This document shows positions 1 to 10,010 of a DNA stretch of 54,844 bases, in pieces (positions within the stretch are counted from its first letter, which is position 1; the number at the start of each line of letters is the position of its first letter). A model generated the notes under the pieces. The model ran no database searches, was not told the DNA's origin, and saw nothing but the letters and a program-made list of their open reading frames with translations. A program made the position numbers and the translations under genes. The stretch is from Chitinophagaceae bacterium (GTDB lineage Bacteria; Bacteroidota; Bacteroidia; Chitinophagales; Chitinophagaceae): assembly GCA_027484165.1 (NCBI GenBank), contig JAIXWH010000126.1, positions 1 to 54,844 on the forward strand, in the 5' to 3' direction.

Positions 1-317
1 TGAATCATTGCATCTTTTGCCATTTTAGAGGTATACCTCTCATCAACATCTTTAACCGGAATCGCAGGAAATTCTTTTTTCACTTTTTCGATAGCTTTTC
101 TGGCAAGTGGAGTTCCATGTGTATCTGATTCATCCCAGTTTTTTGGCAAACCGATTATGATTAATTCAACCGCTTCTTCTTTGGTATATTTCTTTAAAAA
201 AGGAATTAAATCTTCTGAAGCTATTGTTGTAAGTCCAGTAGCAATAATTTGCAAAGGATCAGTAACGGCTATCCCTGTTCTTTTGCCTCCATAATCTATT
301 GCCAGAATTCGTGCCAT
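1..317 (-). CDS. ruvX: Putative Holliday junction resolvase RuvX/YqgF (3' end outside window)
   Basis: The reading frame opens with ATG at 317 and runs off the left edge, giving about 105 residues. The N-terminus MARILAIDYGGKRTGIAVTD is the RNase H-like strand of the YqgF family with its metal-binding Asp8. A second family segment, GLPKNWDESD, and DVDERYTS further on carry the remaining conserved acidic and Arg positions. The family resolves four-way junctions and/or helps mature the 5' end of 16S rRNA in the cytoplasm. It follows the prenyltransferase gene by 6 bases on the same strand, so it is probably the last visible gene of the pyrG operon. The family call is firm; the exact biochemical role of this copy is not settled by sequence. 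Confidence 0.9.
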   Translation of the reverse strand, partial: MARILAIDYGGKRTGIAVTDPLQIIATGLTTIASEDLIPFLKKYTKEEAVELIIIGLPKNWDESDTHGTPLARKAIEKVKKEFPAIPVKDVDERYTSKMAKDAMI

Positions 318-323
318 TTACTT

Positions 324-1193
324 TTATATTTTATGTTTTAGAAACAAATCAATTATAACAAATATAGAAAACACTACAGATGCAATTCCGTTCGCTGTCA
401 TAAATGCAAGATTAACTCTGCTTAAATCATTTGGCTTTACAATTGACTGCTGATAAACCAACATTCCGCAAAAAACAATTAACCCTATATTATACCACAA
501 ACCAAAACCTGCTATAAAACCTGCATATATAACTAGCGTTGCAGCTAGCAAATGAAAAAGTCTTGAAATCAGCAAAGCTTTCTTTTTACCAAACAGAGCA
601 GGAATAGAATGAAGTTTATTGTTCTTGTCAAATTCTTCGTCTTGCAATGCATAGATAATATCAAATCCGCTAACCCAAAATAAAACTATAAATGAGAAGA
701 GCAAAGGCAAGAAATCAAATTTGCCTACAATTGCAAGATACGCTCCTATTGGAGCTAGACTTAACCCCACACCCAAAACCAAATGGCAAAGAGCTGTAAA
801 TCTTTTAGTATAACTGTAAAATAAAACAACAAACAGAGCCACAAAGCTCAGGTAGAAACATAATAGATTTATAAAGTAAGTTGTTGTAATAAAAGCAACT
901 GAAGAAAAAATGGTAAATAATAATGCATGTTTGGATTGAATGATACCAGCTGGAATTTCTCTTATTGCTGTTCTTGGATTTTTAGCGTCATAATCCTGAT
1001 CCAAAAATCTGTTGAATGACATTGCTGCACTTCTTGCAAAAACCATACATAGAATAACCAGAAGTAATTTTAATAAGGACTGATCAATTGACAATTCCTG
1101 TAATTCAAAAATTCCAATAAAAAAACCAATGAATGCAAAGGGCATTGCAAATATGGTGTGAGAAAACTTGATTAACGAAAGATATTTTTTCAA
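324..1193 (-). CDS. UbiA-family 4-hydroxybenzoate-type polyprenyltransferase (possibly MqnP of menaquinone synthesis)
   Basis: A 289-residue integral membrane protein with eight or nine hydrophobic helices. Two Asp-rich motifs typical of UbiA prenyltransferases are visible: NRFLDQDYDAKNPRT near residue 62 (Mg-prenyl diphosphate binding) and DIIYALQDEEFD near residue 178. These enzymes attach a polyprenyl chain to an aromatic acceptor. The spacing and the ALQDEEFD form resemble the UbiA-like group that acts in the futalosine menaquinone route (MqnP). That assignment is inference, because no other mqn gene is present here. The start is a TTG followed by MKKYLSLIKF; no nearby in-frame ATG gives a complete first helix. 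It lies 13 bases after the TrmH gene and 6 bases before ruvX. Confidence 0.85.
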   Translation of the reverse strand: MKKYLSLIKFSHTIFAMPFAFIGFFIGIFELQELSIDQSLLKLLLVILCMVFARSAAMSFNRFLDQDYDAKNPRTAIREIPAGIIQSKHALLFTIFSSVAFITTTYFINLLCFYLSFVALFVVLFYSYTKRFTALCHLVLGVGLSLAPIGAYLAIVGKFDFLPLLFSFIVLFWVSGFDIIYALQDEEFDKNNKLHSIPALFGKKKALLISRLFHLLAATLVIYAGFIAGFGLWYNIGLIVFCGMLVYQQSIVKPNDLSRVNLAFMTANGIASVVFSIFVIIDLFLKHKI

Positions 1194-1206
1194 AAGAATG
1201 TTAGAT

Positions 1207-1749
1207 TTAATTTTTCTCTGTTTTCATTCTGGTTCTGATAATTTCCCAAAGTACCACTCCAGCAGCAGTAGCGATATTCAAAGAATGTTTCATTCCTAAC
1301 TGAGGAATTTCAATACACCCATCGCACAATAAAATGGTTTCCTGCTCTACACCTGAAACCTCATTTCCAAAAATCACTGCTATTTTTTCATCTGTTTTAA
1401 AATGAAGCTTCTCAAGAGACAAACTGTTTTTAACCTGTTCAACCGCAAAAACAGTATAGCCTTGTGATTTCAAATCCAAAATTGCTTCTTCTGCATTTTT
1501 AAAATATTTCCATTCTACAGTTTCTTCTGCACCCAAAGCAGTCTTCTTTATTTCCTTATGAGGTGGCTGAGCTGTGTAACCGGTAATGTAAATAGATTGC
1601 AATAAAAAAGCATCGGATGTTCTGAACACACTACCTACGTTATACGCGCTTCGTATATTCTCTAAAACAGCAATAACCGGAGTTTTTTCAGACCTTTTAA
1701 ATTCTTCTGGACTTTTTCGTTTTAACTCATCCATGCTTAATTTCTGCAT
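1207..1749 (-). CDS. TrmH/SpoU-family RNA 2'-O-methyltransferase
   Basis: A 180-residue SPOUT-class methyltransferase. Motif 1 (NIRSAYNVGSVFRTSDAF, about residues 31-48), motif 2 (IFGNEVSGV, about 126) and motif 3 (LGMKHSLNIATAAGVVLWEI, about 151-170) are all present. Together they form the knotted SAM-binding site, and the Arg in motif 1 is the usual catalytic residue. There is no extra N-terminal RNA-binding domain, which resembles short TrmH/TrmL-type proteins. The substrate (tRNA or rRNA position) cannot be read from sequence. The ATG start at 1749 follows pyrG by 41 bases on the same strand. Confidence 0.88.
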   Translation of the reverse strand: MQKLSMDELKRKSPEEFKRSEKTPVIAVLENIRSAYNVGSVFRTSDAFLLQSIYITGYTAQPPHKEIKKTALGAEETVEWKYFKNAEEAILDLKSQGYTVFAVEQVKNSLSLEKLHFKTDEKIAVIFGNEVSGVEQETILLCDGCIEIPQLGMKHSLNIATAAGVVLWEIIRTRMKTEKN

Positions 1750-1790
1750 GATGCAAAGTTACTTAAGAATCGAAGATTTTAGTCAATAAA

Positions 1791-3449
<1,659 letters not shown>

Positions 3450-3527
3450 TCAATTGTTAATATAACAATTACCCATAGCCTATTATCAAAGCTTATACTT
3501 TAAAAAATAACCTGATGAAAAATTGCT

Positions 3528-3567
3528 AAAAAATGACCGAGGAATGAAAAAAAATCCTAGAGGTCAT
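3528..3567 (-). promoter_or_regulatory. Candidate attenuator hairpin in the pyrG leader
   Basis: On the minus strand ATGACC (3567-3562) pairs with GGTCAT (3538-3533). An inner AGGA/TCCT stem encloses a loop containing eight consecutive T, and five T follow the outer stem. A transcript started at the -7 box at 3576-3569 would begin almost exactly with this hairpin, about 95 bases before the pyrG ATG. The hairpin plus T-run looks like a terminator; its role as an attenuator is inferred. Confidence 0.45.
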
Positions 3568-3568
3568 G

Positions 3569-3576
3569 CAAAGATA
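3569..3576 (-). promoter_or_regulatory. pyrG promoter -7 box
   Basis: On the minus strand this reads TATCTTTG, an exact match to the Bacteroidota -7 consensus TAnnTTTG. A T-rich stretch (TTTT) lies at the expected -33 distance but lacks the G. The start of transcription would fall near 3563. Confidence 0.5.
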
Positions 3577-3802
3577 ATGTGAAATTGGACGCTAAAAAAT
3601 TTTAATCCAAGTTATTTAAAAAAAAGAAGGATTATTCATTCTTTTTTTTAATGCTAGAGTAAATACGATCTAATAATTCATATTAATCTTTATAATATGT
3701 AATCTTTTGTAATAAATAGATTCGATTTTTTACAGCCTGTTTATTTTTTTTCTTGTTTTTTAGCCAATAAATCCATTATTTTGCCCTTAAAATTAAATTT
3801 TT

Positions 3803-5998
3803 ATGAGTTCTTTACGCTTTACAGCAATTAAAAACATTGCAAAAAATTCAGTAAACTACGAGGTTAAATCTGATGAAAAAGTAACCTCGATCTTTAATGA
3901 AAATGTTTTTACACTAAAAACAGCAAGACATTATTTAAGTGATGATGCCTATAAAAGCTTGTTGGCTTCAACCAAAGGCGGAAAAAAAATTGACCGCACA
4001 ATGGGCAGCAATATTGCCAATGGATTAAAAGCATGGGCTGAGGAAAAAGGGGTAACGCACTTCACACACTGGTTTCAGCCTCTAACCGGATTATCAGCTG
4101 AAAAACATGACTCCTTCTTTACATTAAAAGGTGATGGCACTCCAATTCAAGAATTTGAAGGCGGAGCTTTAATACAACAAGAACCTGATGCCTCTTCATT
4201 TCCGAGTGGAGGATTGAGAGCAACTTTTGAAGCAAGAGGTTATACTGCATGGGATCCCTCTTCTCCTGCTTTCATCATGGATACTCCCGAAGGAAAAACA
4301 CTTTGCATTCCAACCATTTTCGTTTCATACACAGGAGAATCTCTCGACACTAAAACACCATTACTAAAAGCCTGTGTCGCTTTAGATAAAGCCGCTGTTG
4401 ATGTTTGTCAGTATTTTGATAAAAACGTTTCCAAAGTGAACGCCACTTTAGGATGGGAACAAGAATATTTTGTTGTAGATGCGGGATTGGCAACAGCAAG
4501 ACCAGATTTAGTTTTAACTGGAAGAACTGTTTTCGGACATGCACCAGCGAAAGGACAACAATTAGAAGATCATTACTTTGGTGCAATACCTGAGCGAGTT
4601 TATGCATTCATGAGAGACTTTGAAAAAGAATCTTATAAATTAGGTATACCTCTTCGTACCAGACATAACGAAGTAGCTCCTGCTCAATTTGAATGCGCTC
4701 CAATTTTCGAAGAAATGAATTTGGCAGTTGACCATAATACTTTATTGATGGACATCATGACCAGAGTAGCAAAGAGACACAACTTACTGGTACTGTTACA
4801 CGAAAAACCATTTGCAGGAATAAATGGTAGTGGAAAGCATAACAATTGGAGTATGAGCACCGACACCGGAGTTAATTTATTGGCTCCCGGCAAAACTCCA
4901 AAAACCAACTTAATGTTTTTAACCTTCTTTGTAAATACCATCAAAGCAGTTCATGATTATGCAGAATTAATCAGAGCATCGATTGCAAGCGCTGGTAATG
5001 ATCACAGACTAGGAGCAAATGAGGCCCCTCCTGCTATCATCTCTATTTTCATCGGAAAATATTTAACAGATGTACTAAATCAAGTTGAAAAAAGAGTTGG
5101 AGGAAATTTCGATGAAACAGATGAAGCTATCTTAAAACTGGATATTCATAAAAGTATTCCTGAGTTAATGCTTGACAATACAGATCGTAACCGTACTTCT
5201 CCATTTGCTTTTACTGGAAATAAATTTGAATTCAGAGCGGTAGGCTCTGCAGCAAATTGCGCAGGACCAATGACTGTTTTAAATACAGTAATGGCTGAAA
5301 CTTTAAAAAACTTCAAAACAGAAGTTGACACTCTTATTGAAAAAGGTGAAAAGAAAGAGGTTGCTATTATGCAGATTATACAAAAATATATTGTAGATAG
5401 CAAAAAAGTATTGTTTGAAGGTGATGGATATAGTGATGAATGGGAAAAAGAAGCAGCAAAAAGAGGATTACCTAATGTAAAGTCAACTCCTGTTTCTCTA
5501 GATGCATATTCAAGTAAAAAAGCACAAAAGTTATTCGAAGACAATCTTATTTACAACCATCTCGAACTAGAAGCAAGGCATGAGATTATGCTTGAGGCAT
5601 ATATTAAAAAAGTTCAGATCGAAGCAAGAGTTATGGGCGATTTAGCATCTACATTCATCATTCCAGCTGCAGTAAAATACCAGAACAGTTTAATTGAAAA
5701 TGTAAAAGGTTTGAAAGATGCCGGACTAAATTCATCCACTTATGCAAGTCAGATTAGCATAATTGAAAAAATAAGCGAACACGTCAATACAATCAGCGAT
5801 AATGTTGCTGCTATGATTGAGACAAGAAAAAAAGTTAATGAATTAAGCGATAGCAGATCAAAAGCTATTGCGTATTGTGATGAAATCAAAGAAAAATATT
5901 TTGATACCATCAGACGTCATGTAGACAAACTGGAATTAATTATAGATGACAGTTTATGGCCTTTGCCAAAATACAGGGAACTGTTGTTTTTAAGATAA
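3803..5998 (+). CDS. glnN: Type III glutamine synthetase
   Basis: This 731-residue protein matches the size of the GSIII class (about 730) rather than GSI or GSII (about 450 or less). It makes glutamine from glutamate, ammonia and ATP as a large cytoplasmic oligomer. Visible GSIII signatures are GGLRATFEARGYTAWDPSSP near residue 133, the metal-binding WEQEYFVVD, TRHNEVAPAQFE, the ATP/glutamate-site GINGSGKHNNWS, and DRNRTSPFAFTGNKFEFR. It is transcribed away from pyrG and followed immediately by a strong terminator, so it is probably a single-gene unit. No adjacent PII or NtrBC genes are present. The ATG start matches the usual GSIII N-terminus. Confidence 0.97.
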   Translation: MSSLRFTAIKNIAKNSVNYEVKSDEKVTSIFNENVFTLKTARHYLSDDAYKSLLASTKGGKKIDRTMGSNIANGLKAWAEEKGVTHFTHWFQPLTGLSAEKHDSFFTLKGDGTPIQEFEGGALIQQEPDASSFPSGGLRATFEARGYTAWDPSSPAFIMDTPEGKTLCIPTIFVSYTGESLDTKTPLLKACVALDKAAVDVCQYFDKNVSKVNATLGWEQEYFVVDAGLATARPDLVLTGRTVFGHAPAKGQQLEDHYFGAIPERVYAFMRDFEKESYKLGIPLRTRHNEVAPAQFECAPIFEEMNLAVDHNTLLMDIMTRVAKRHNLLVLLHEKPFAGINGSGKHNNWSMSTDTGVNLLAPGKTPKTNLMFLTFFVNTIKAVHDYAELIRASIASAGNDHRLGANEAPPAIISIFIGKYLTDVLNQVEKRVGGNFDETDEAILKLDIHKSIPELMLDNTDRNRTSPFAFTGNKFEFRAVGSAANCAGPMTVLNTVMAETLKNFKTEVDTLIEKGEKKEVAIMQIIQKYIVDSKKVLFEGDGYSDEWEKEAAKRGLPNVKSTPVSLDAYSSKKAQKLFEDNLIYNHLELEARHEIMLEAYIKKVQIEARVMGDLASTFIIPAAVKYQNSLIENVKGLKDAGLNSSTYASQISIIEKISEHVNTISDNVAAMIETRKKVNELSDSRSKAIAYCDEIKEKYFDTIRRHVDKLELIIDDSLWPLPKYRELLFLR

Positions 5999-6010
5999 TT
6001 TGAAACAAAC

Positions 6011-6045
6011 AAAAATAAATCCTCCAAACGGAGGATTTATTTTTT
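6011..6045 (+). terminator. Intrinsic terminator after glnN
   Basis: A perfect stem of about 15 base pairs (6011-6025 with 6030-6044), with core CCTCC/GGAGG and an AAAC loop, runs into a T-tract. It begins 13 bases after the glnN stop codon. Confidence 0.92.
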
Positions 6046-6121
6046 ACTTTTAAACCTAGAACATTTGAATGTGTCTGAATGCAGCTAAACAAAAAATATT
6101 AAAAATCAAATTAACACAAAA

Positions 6122-6520
6122 ATGAAAAAATTAATTTTCGTATTTATAATTGCATTATTCAGTGTAACTGGTTTCTCTCAAAACAAAAAAGCAAAGAAAA
6201 ATTCTAACCCAACTGAAACAAATAATAATGCTCCTGCTGTTGTAATAGAAACTAAGTCAGATGAATCAAAAACTGACAATTCTAATGTTACCGCAGTTGC
6301 TCCGATTACAGAGGAACAAAAGAAAAAAGTAAAAGAAATTAATAAGGAATTTAAAGCAGCAAAAAAAAGAATTGAAAGTGATACTACATTAAATGAAGAA
6401 CAAAAAAAATCACAAATCAAAGCAGCTTCAAAATTGAAATCAAAAAAAATGAAAGAAGTTTTTACTCCTGAGCAATTACAAGAATTAAAGCAAAATCATA
6501 AAAAGAAAAATGAAGAATAA
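6122..6520 (+). CDS. Small secreted Lys/Glu-rich helical protein, unknown function
   Basis: This 132-residue protein has a clear signal peptide (MKKLIFVFIIALFSVTGFSQ) with cleavage likely after SQ. The first half of the mature part is low complexity, rich in Lys, Asn and Ser. The second half (about residues 58-130) is a charged helix with two similar segments, ITEEQKKKVKEINKEFK and FTPEQLQELKQNHKKK. Repeated T-x-E-Q and helix-forming blocks resemble periplasmic Spy/CpxP-type proteins, but I cannot confirm membership. It lies 5 bases upstream of the transglutaminase-fold gene and is probably cotranscribed with it. Confidence 0.75.
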   Translation: MKKLIFVFIIALFSVTGFSQNKKAKKNSNPTETNNNAPAVVIETKSDESKTDNSNVTAVAPITEEQKKKVKEINKEFKAAKKRIESDTTLNEEQKKSQIKAASKLKSKKMKEVFTPEQLQELKQNHKKKNEE

Positions 6521-6525
6521 TTAAT

Positions 6526-7482
6526 ATGCAGAAATTAGTTTTATTTCTATTGATATTTATATCTATTATGGGTAGAGCTCAAACATCCCAAAATAAATTT
6601 GATGCTATTGATCAATATGTAAATCAATTGGGGAAACTCTACAATAATAATGTAGCTGAGATTACTGATACATTAACTCATAATTTAGAATCAAAGGAAC
6701 TTAAATCTAGAGCAATATACAACTGGATCTGCAACAACATTGCTCTAGATCCTAAGTCCACAAGAAATAACGATACTAAAAATTCAAACCCTGAATCTGT
6801 TATCCAACTAAGAAAAGCCTCTCCTATTGGTTTTGCTAAATTATTTCAGGAAATGGCAAGTCAGGCTGGTATAAGATGCTTAATAGTTGATGGCTATTTT
6901 AAATCAAAAACTGATAACATCAACAACAAAGAAGATGAAACCAATTTCAGTTGGAATGTAGTACAACTTGGAACAAGTCCTAACGAATGGCATTATGTTG
7001 ATGCCGCTAACGGAAGCGGATACCTAGATATAAAACAGACAATTTTTACTCCTTCATTCAATCCTGAATATTTTTTTTCCAACAAGTATGTTTTCAACCT
7101 GGATCATTTTGCAAAAAATACTGCTTGGTTATTAGGTGATGGCCCGACATCGCTGAAAGATTTTTATGCTTTACCCATAATCAAAAAAGGATCTTATGAA
7201 TTTATGCTATCGAAAGCTTTACCCTCTTTAGGATTTATGAAAGCAAAATTAAATACTCCTTTCAAATTCAACTTAAGATTCAAATATCAAAACGCTGTAA
7301 ACGAGATATCAGTGCTTTCAGGAGAAGGTCTAAAACAAACCAAGCCTGAACGGATTAATTTTGAAGTTAAAGATGATGAAATTTATTTTTATTACAAATT
7401 TAAAAAAGAAGACACTTTTCCATTTACAATACTTGTAAATGGAAAAGCAATCCTGACTTATCTTATTGAAGTAAGCGAATAA
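6526..7482 (+). CDS. Secreted transglutaminase-fold protein lacking catalytic Cys and His
   Basis: A 318-residue protein with a signal peptide (cleavage near GRAQ, residue 19). Residues 60-210 follow the transglutaminase-like fold of the kyphoscoliosis-peptidase type: SRAIYNWICNNIALD, then LRKASPIGFAKLFQEMASQAGI, NFSWNVV and HYVDAANGSG. In active members the second block reads C-x-G-Y-A and the third N-H-A-W-N. Here Cys is replaced by Pro100 and His by Phe141, while Asp159 is kept, so the protein is probably catalytically dead. Residues 215-318 look like a separate beta-rich domain. It abuts the convergent PIG-L gene with no spacer. A binding or scaffold role in the envelope is inference. Confidence 0.75.
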   Translation: MQKLVLFLLIFISIMGRAQTSQNKFDAIDQYVNQLGKLYNNNVAEITDTLTHNLESKELKSRAIYNWICNNIALDPKSTRNNDTKNSNPESVIQLRKASPIGFAKLFQEMASQAGIRCLIVDGYFKSKTDNINNKEDETNFSWNVVQLGTSPNEWHYVDAANGSGYLDIKQTIFTPSFNPEYFFSNKYVFNLDHFAKNTAWLLGDGPTSLKDFYALPIIKKGSYEFMLSKALPSLGFMKAKLNTPFKFNLRFKYQNAVNEISVLSGEGLKQTKPERINFEVKDDEIYFYYKFKKEDTFPFTILVNGKAILTYLIEVSE

Positions 7483-9996
7483 TCATTCAGCATTGATTAG
7501 GTTTGCAAATAAACGATAAGCACCTGAAACTCCTGAAGGCAATTGTCTAAATAAAGACAATCCTGTGTAAATAAATTTACCTCTCCCAAATTTTGCCATA
7601 ATGATGCTTCCGTCATCATCCTTTTCATTTGAATCATGCATGCTAATTAATTTTTCATAATGAGAATCTATATCTGTTGCATGATATATGCTTCTCTCCT
7701 GAACCCAGTCTTCAAAATCTGAATTATCAATTTTATTGGGATAATTAAAAATTGAAGCTTTTTCATTCAAAATTTTGACATTTGCTTTCTCATCAGTAAC
7801 TCTGTTTCTTGAAATATTGAAAGGATAAGGACCAATTTTTACTTTTAATGGTCCTATTTGATTATTAGTGTTATACTGAGCAAGTAAAATACCCCCTTGC
7901 TTTATGTAATTCATCAAAATATCATATACCTCATTCATCCAATCATTAGTATTATATGCTCTGATACCTGTAACTATTGCATTAAATTGTTTCAAATATT
8001 CCGTTGTGATGTTTTCTTTTTTTAAGAGAACAACATCATATCCAATCTGAGATAATGATTCATCAACTTTGTCGCCAGCGCCTTCTATGTATCCTATTTT
8101 TTTCTTTCCAATATTAACTTTAATGTATTTGCAATTGACTTCCGCATCTTTAAAATAAGTTATTGAAGGGATATGATCGTAGTTGATTTCTTTAACATAC
8201 TGATCAAATTGGGTTGAATCTTCAAAGGCTGAAAATTTAGTTAACCCATCTTCCAATAAAACTCTGAATTCCTTCTTTTCATTTTTTCTTAACTTCAACA
8301 TTGTGTTTAACAACAATTCTTTGTCATTTGCTTTAAATGAACGTAGTGTAATATTTCTATTAGCAGTGATGGTAAGAGTTATTGAAGGTTTTTGACTGCC
8401 TTTTTTGATTACTAAACTCTGATTGGGTTCAAGATATACAGCAGGAATATAAGTAACCGGCTGATAAATTTCACCTTTTATAGGATCTGTATATTTATAG
8501 TTTAAGTTTTTTTCATAAAACAAGGGAGTACCAGAAATATTCAAATAAAATGATGCACATTTCATTTCACTTTCAGGATTACCTAAATCATTGTAAGAAG
8601 CAATTTGATAACACCCATTTTTTATTTTATTATTTAGCCAATAAGGCTGAGCTATTTTTTCATTTGAATCAACAAATAGAGTATCCATTTTATTGATGGA
8701 CTGATTGTATTTAGAGATATCGAAAATATATTTATGTCCATTAAAATTGACGTCAGCTTTGTCTATTTTGATATTGGATCTGTTGATAAATGAATAATTC
8801 AAATAAACACTATCTCCAATTACTATTTTGGGAGTAGTTGTTGTTGCCTCCATATAAAAACCTCCACATTTTTCGATCAATGAAGCAATTTCATGGCATT
8901 TAATATTTGACCAAACGCTTAATGGACTTAAAAATTTGGCTTGTTGATTGAAAAGTAAATTATATAAACTCAGTAGTTGATTAATGGATTCGTATGGTTT
9001 TTCAGGATTAAATTTTATTACTAAGGAATCAATTCTATTTTGAATATTCTGAGAAGGAAATAATTGCCATGGTGATTTATCTTCCAAATCAAAAATATCT
9101 TTTATAAGTCTTGTACTGTCTTTCAAAAATCGATTCCAGTTTGACTGAATTCCATCAAACAATTCATTGACAGGACTTGTTCCTTTTATTGTCTTAAAAT
9201 ATTCTATACTGCTTCCTCGTTGAGCTGAAACTCCAAAGCCCTGACTTTTGTGTTGACTTCTACTCTCAGCAGCAATCTCTCCATAACCCTTTCCCAGTAA
9301 GGGATTAAATGTACCAATGTCTATTTTGATTTGATCTTCTTTTTGTGTATTTACTGTGCCAAAATTAAAAGTATTCCACAATAATCTTTTTGCCTGCCAA
9401 ACTGAAACTCCCTGCAAAAACTGTTCTTTAAATTTTGTGGTATCCGCTGCTGCATCAAATGCTTCTTCAGCAAGTATTGCAGATGCAGTATGTTGCCCAT
9501 GCCCCCCTTCTCCAGTGGTGGGAAAACGGCAAATTATAATATCTGGTCTGAATTTTCTGATTACCCAAACCACATCACTTAACAATTGATCGTGATTCCA
9601 AATACTCAGGGCTTCCTCAGGATTTTTGCTGTATCCAAAATCAAATGCACTAGAAAAGAATTGTTCTGCTCCATCTATTCTTCGAGCTGCCAATAATTCC
9701 TGAGTTCTAATCAAACCTAATTCCACCCCTTGTTCATCTCCAATTAAATTTTGTCCGCCATCACCTCTTGTTAAACTTAGATAACCAGTTCTGTATTTTT
9801 TTTCATTGGAGAGATAGGCAAGTAATTTGGTGTTTTCGTCATCGGGATGTGCTGCGATATATAAAACTGATCCAATTATACTTAATTTTTTAATTTGCGA
9901 TAAAATTTCGGAAGAAGTATATATTATTGGCTTTTGAGCATTCATTTGAAATGAAGCAACAATAAGACAAATCAGACCTAATGTATATTTTTTCAA
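7483..9996 (-). CDS. Secreted PIG-L (LmbE-like) family deacetylase with C-terminal amidotransferase-fold domain
   Basis: This 837-residue protein carries a signal peptide ending at FQMNAQ (residue 21). Residues 40-265 form a PIG-L zinc deacetylase domain: AAHPDDE (residues 48-54) gives the His-Asp-Asp metal and base motif, LTRGDGGQN follows, and the third ligand is in GEGGHGQHTAS. Family members remove N-acetyl groups from GlcNAc-type sugars or related amides. A long middle region (about 330-630) looks beta-rich. The last 200 residues contain YIKQGGILLAQYN and FGRGKFIYTGLSLFRQLPSG, typical of a class I amidotransferase/ThuA-like fold. The start is TTG followed by MKKYTLGL. It lies 14 bases downstream of the M14 peptidase gene, so the two are likely one operon. 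The substrate is unknown. Confidence 0.85.
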   Translation of the reverse strand: MKKYTLGLICLIVASFQMNAQKPIIYTSSEILSQIKKLSIIGSVLYIAAHPDDENTKLLAYLSNEKKYRTGYLSLTRGDGGQNLIGDEQGVELGLIRTQELLAARRIDGAEQFFSSAFDFGYSKNPEEALSIWNHDQLLSDVVWVIRKFRPDIIICRFPTTGEGGHGQHTASAILAEEAFDAAADTTKFKEQFLQGVSVWQAKRLLWNTFNFGTVNTQKEDQIKIDIGTFNPLLGKGYGEIAAESRSQHKSQGFGVSAQRGSSIEYFKTIKGTSPVNELFDGIQSNWNRFLKDSTRLIKDIFDLEDKSPWQLFPSQNIQNRIDSLVIKFNPEKPYESINQLLSLYNLLFNQQAKFLSPLSVWSNIKCHEIASLIEKCGGFYMEATTTTPKIVIGDSVYLNYSFINRSNIKIDKADVNFNGHKYIFDISKYNQSINKMDTLFVDSNEKIAQPYWLNNKIKNGCYQIASYNDLGNPESEMKCASFYLNISGTPLFYEKNLNYKYTDPIKGEIYQPVTYIPAVYLEPNQSLVIKKGSQKPSITLTITANRNITLRSFKANDKELLLNTMLKLRKNEKKEFRVLLEDGLTKFSAFEDSTQFDQYVKEINYDHIPSITYFKDAEVNCKYIKVNIGKKKIGYIEGAGDKVDESLSQIGYDVVLLKKENITTEYLKQFNAIVTGIRAYNTNDWMNEVYDILMNYIKQGGILLAQYNTNNQIGPLKVKIGPYPFNISRNRVTDEKANVKILNEKASIFNYPNKIDNSDFEDWVQERSIYHATDIDSHYEKLISMHDSNEKDDDGSIIMAKFGRGKFIYTGLSLFRQLPSGVSGAYRLFANLINAE

Positions 9997-10010
9997 TGAG
10001 ATTTAATTAT

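Noticed and set aside
5146-5544. 132-codon frame opposite glutamine synthetase
   Set aside because: Shadow of a strongly conserved coding region; no signal or family features.
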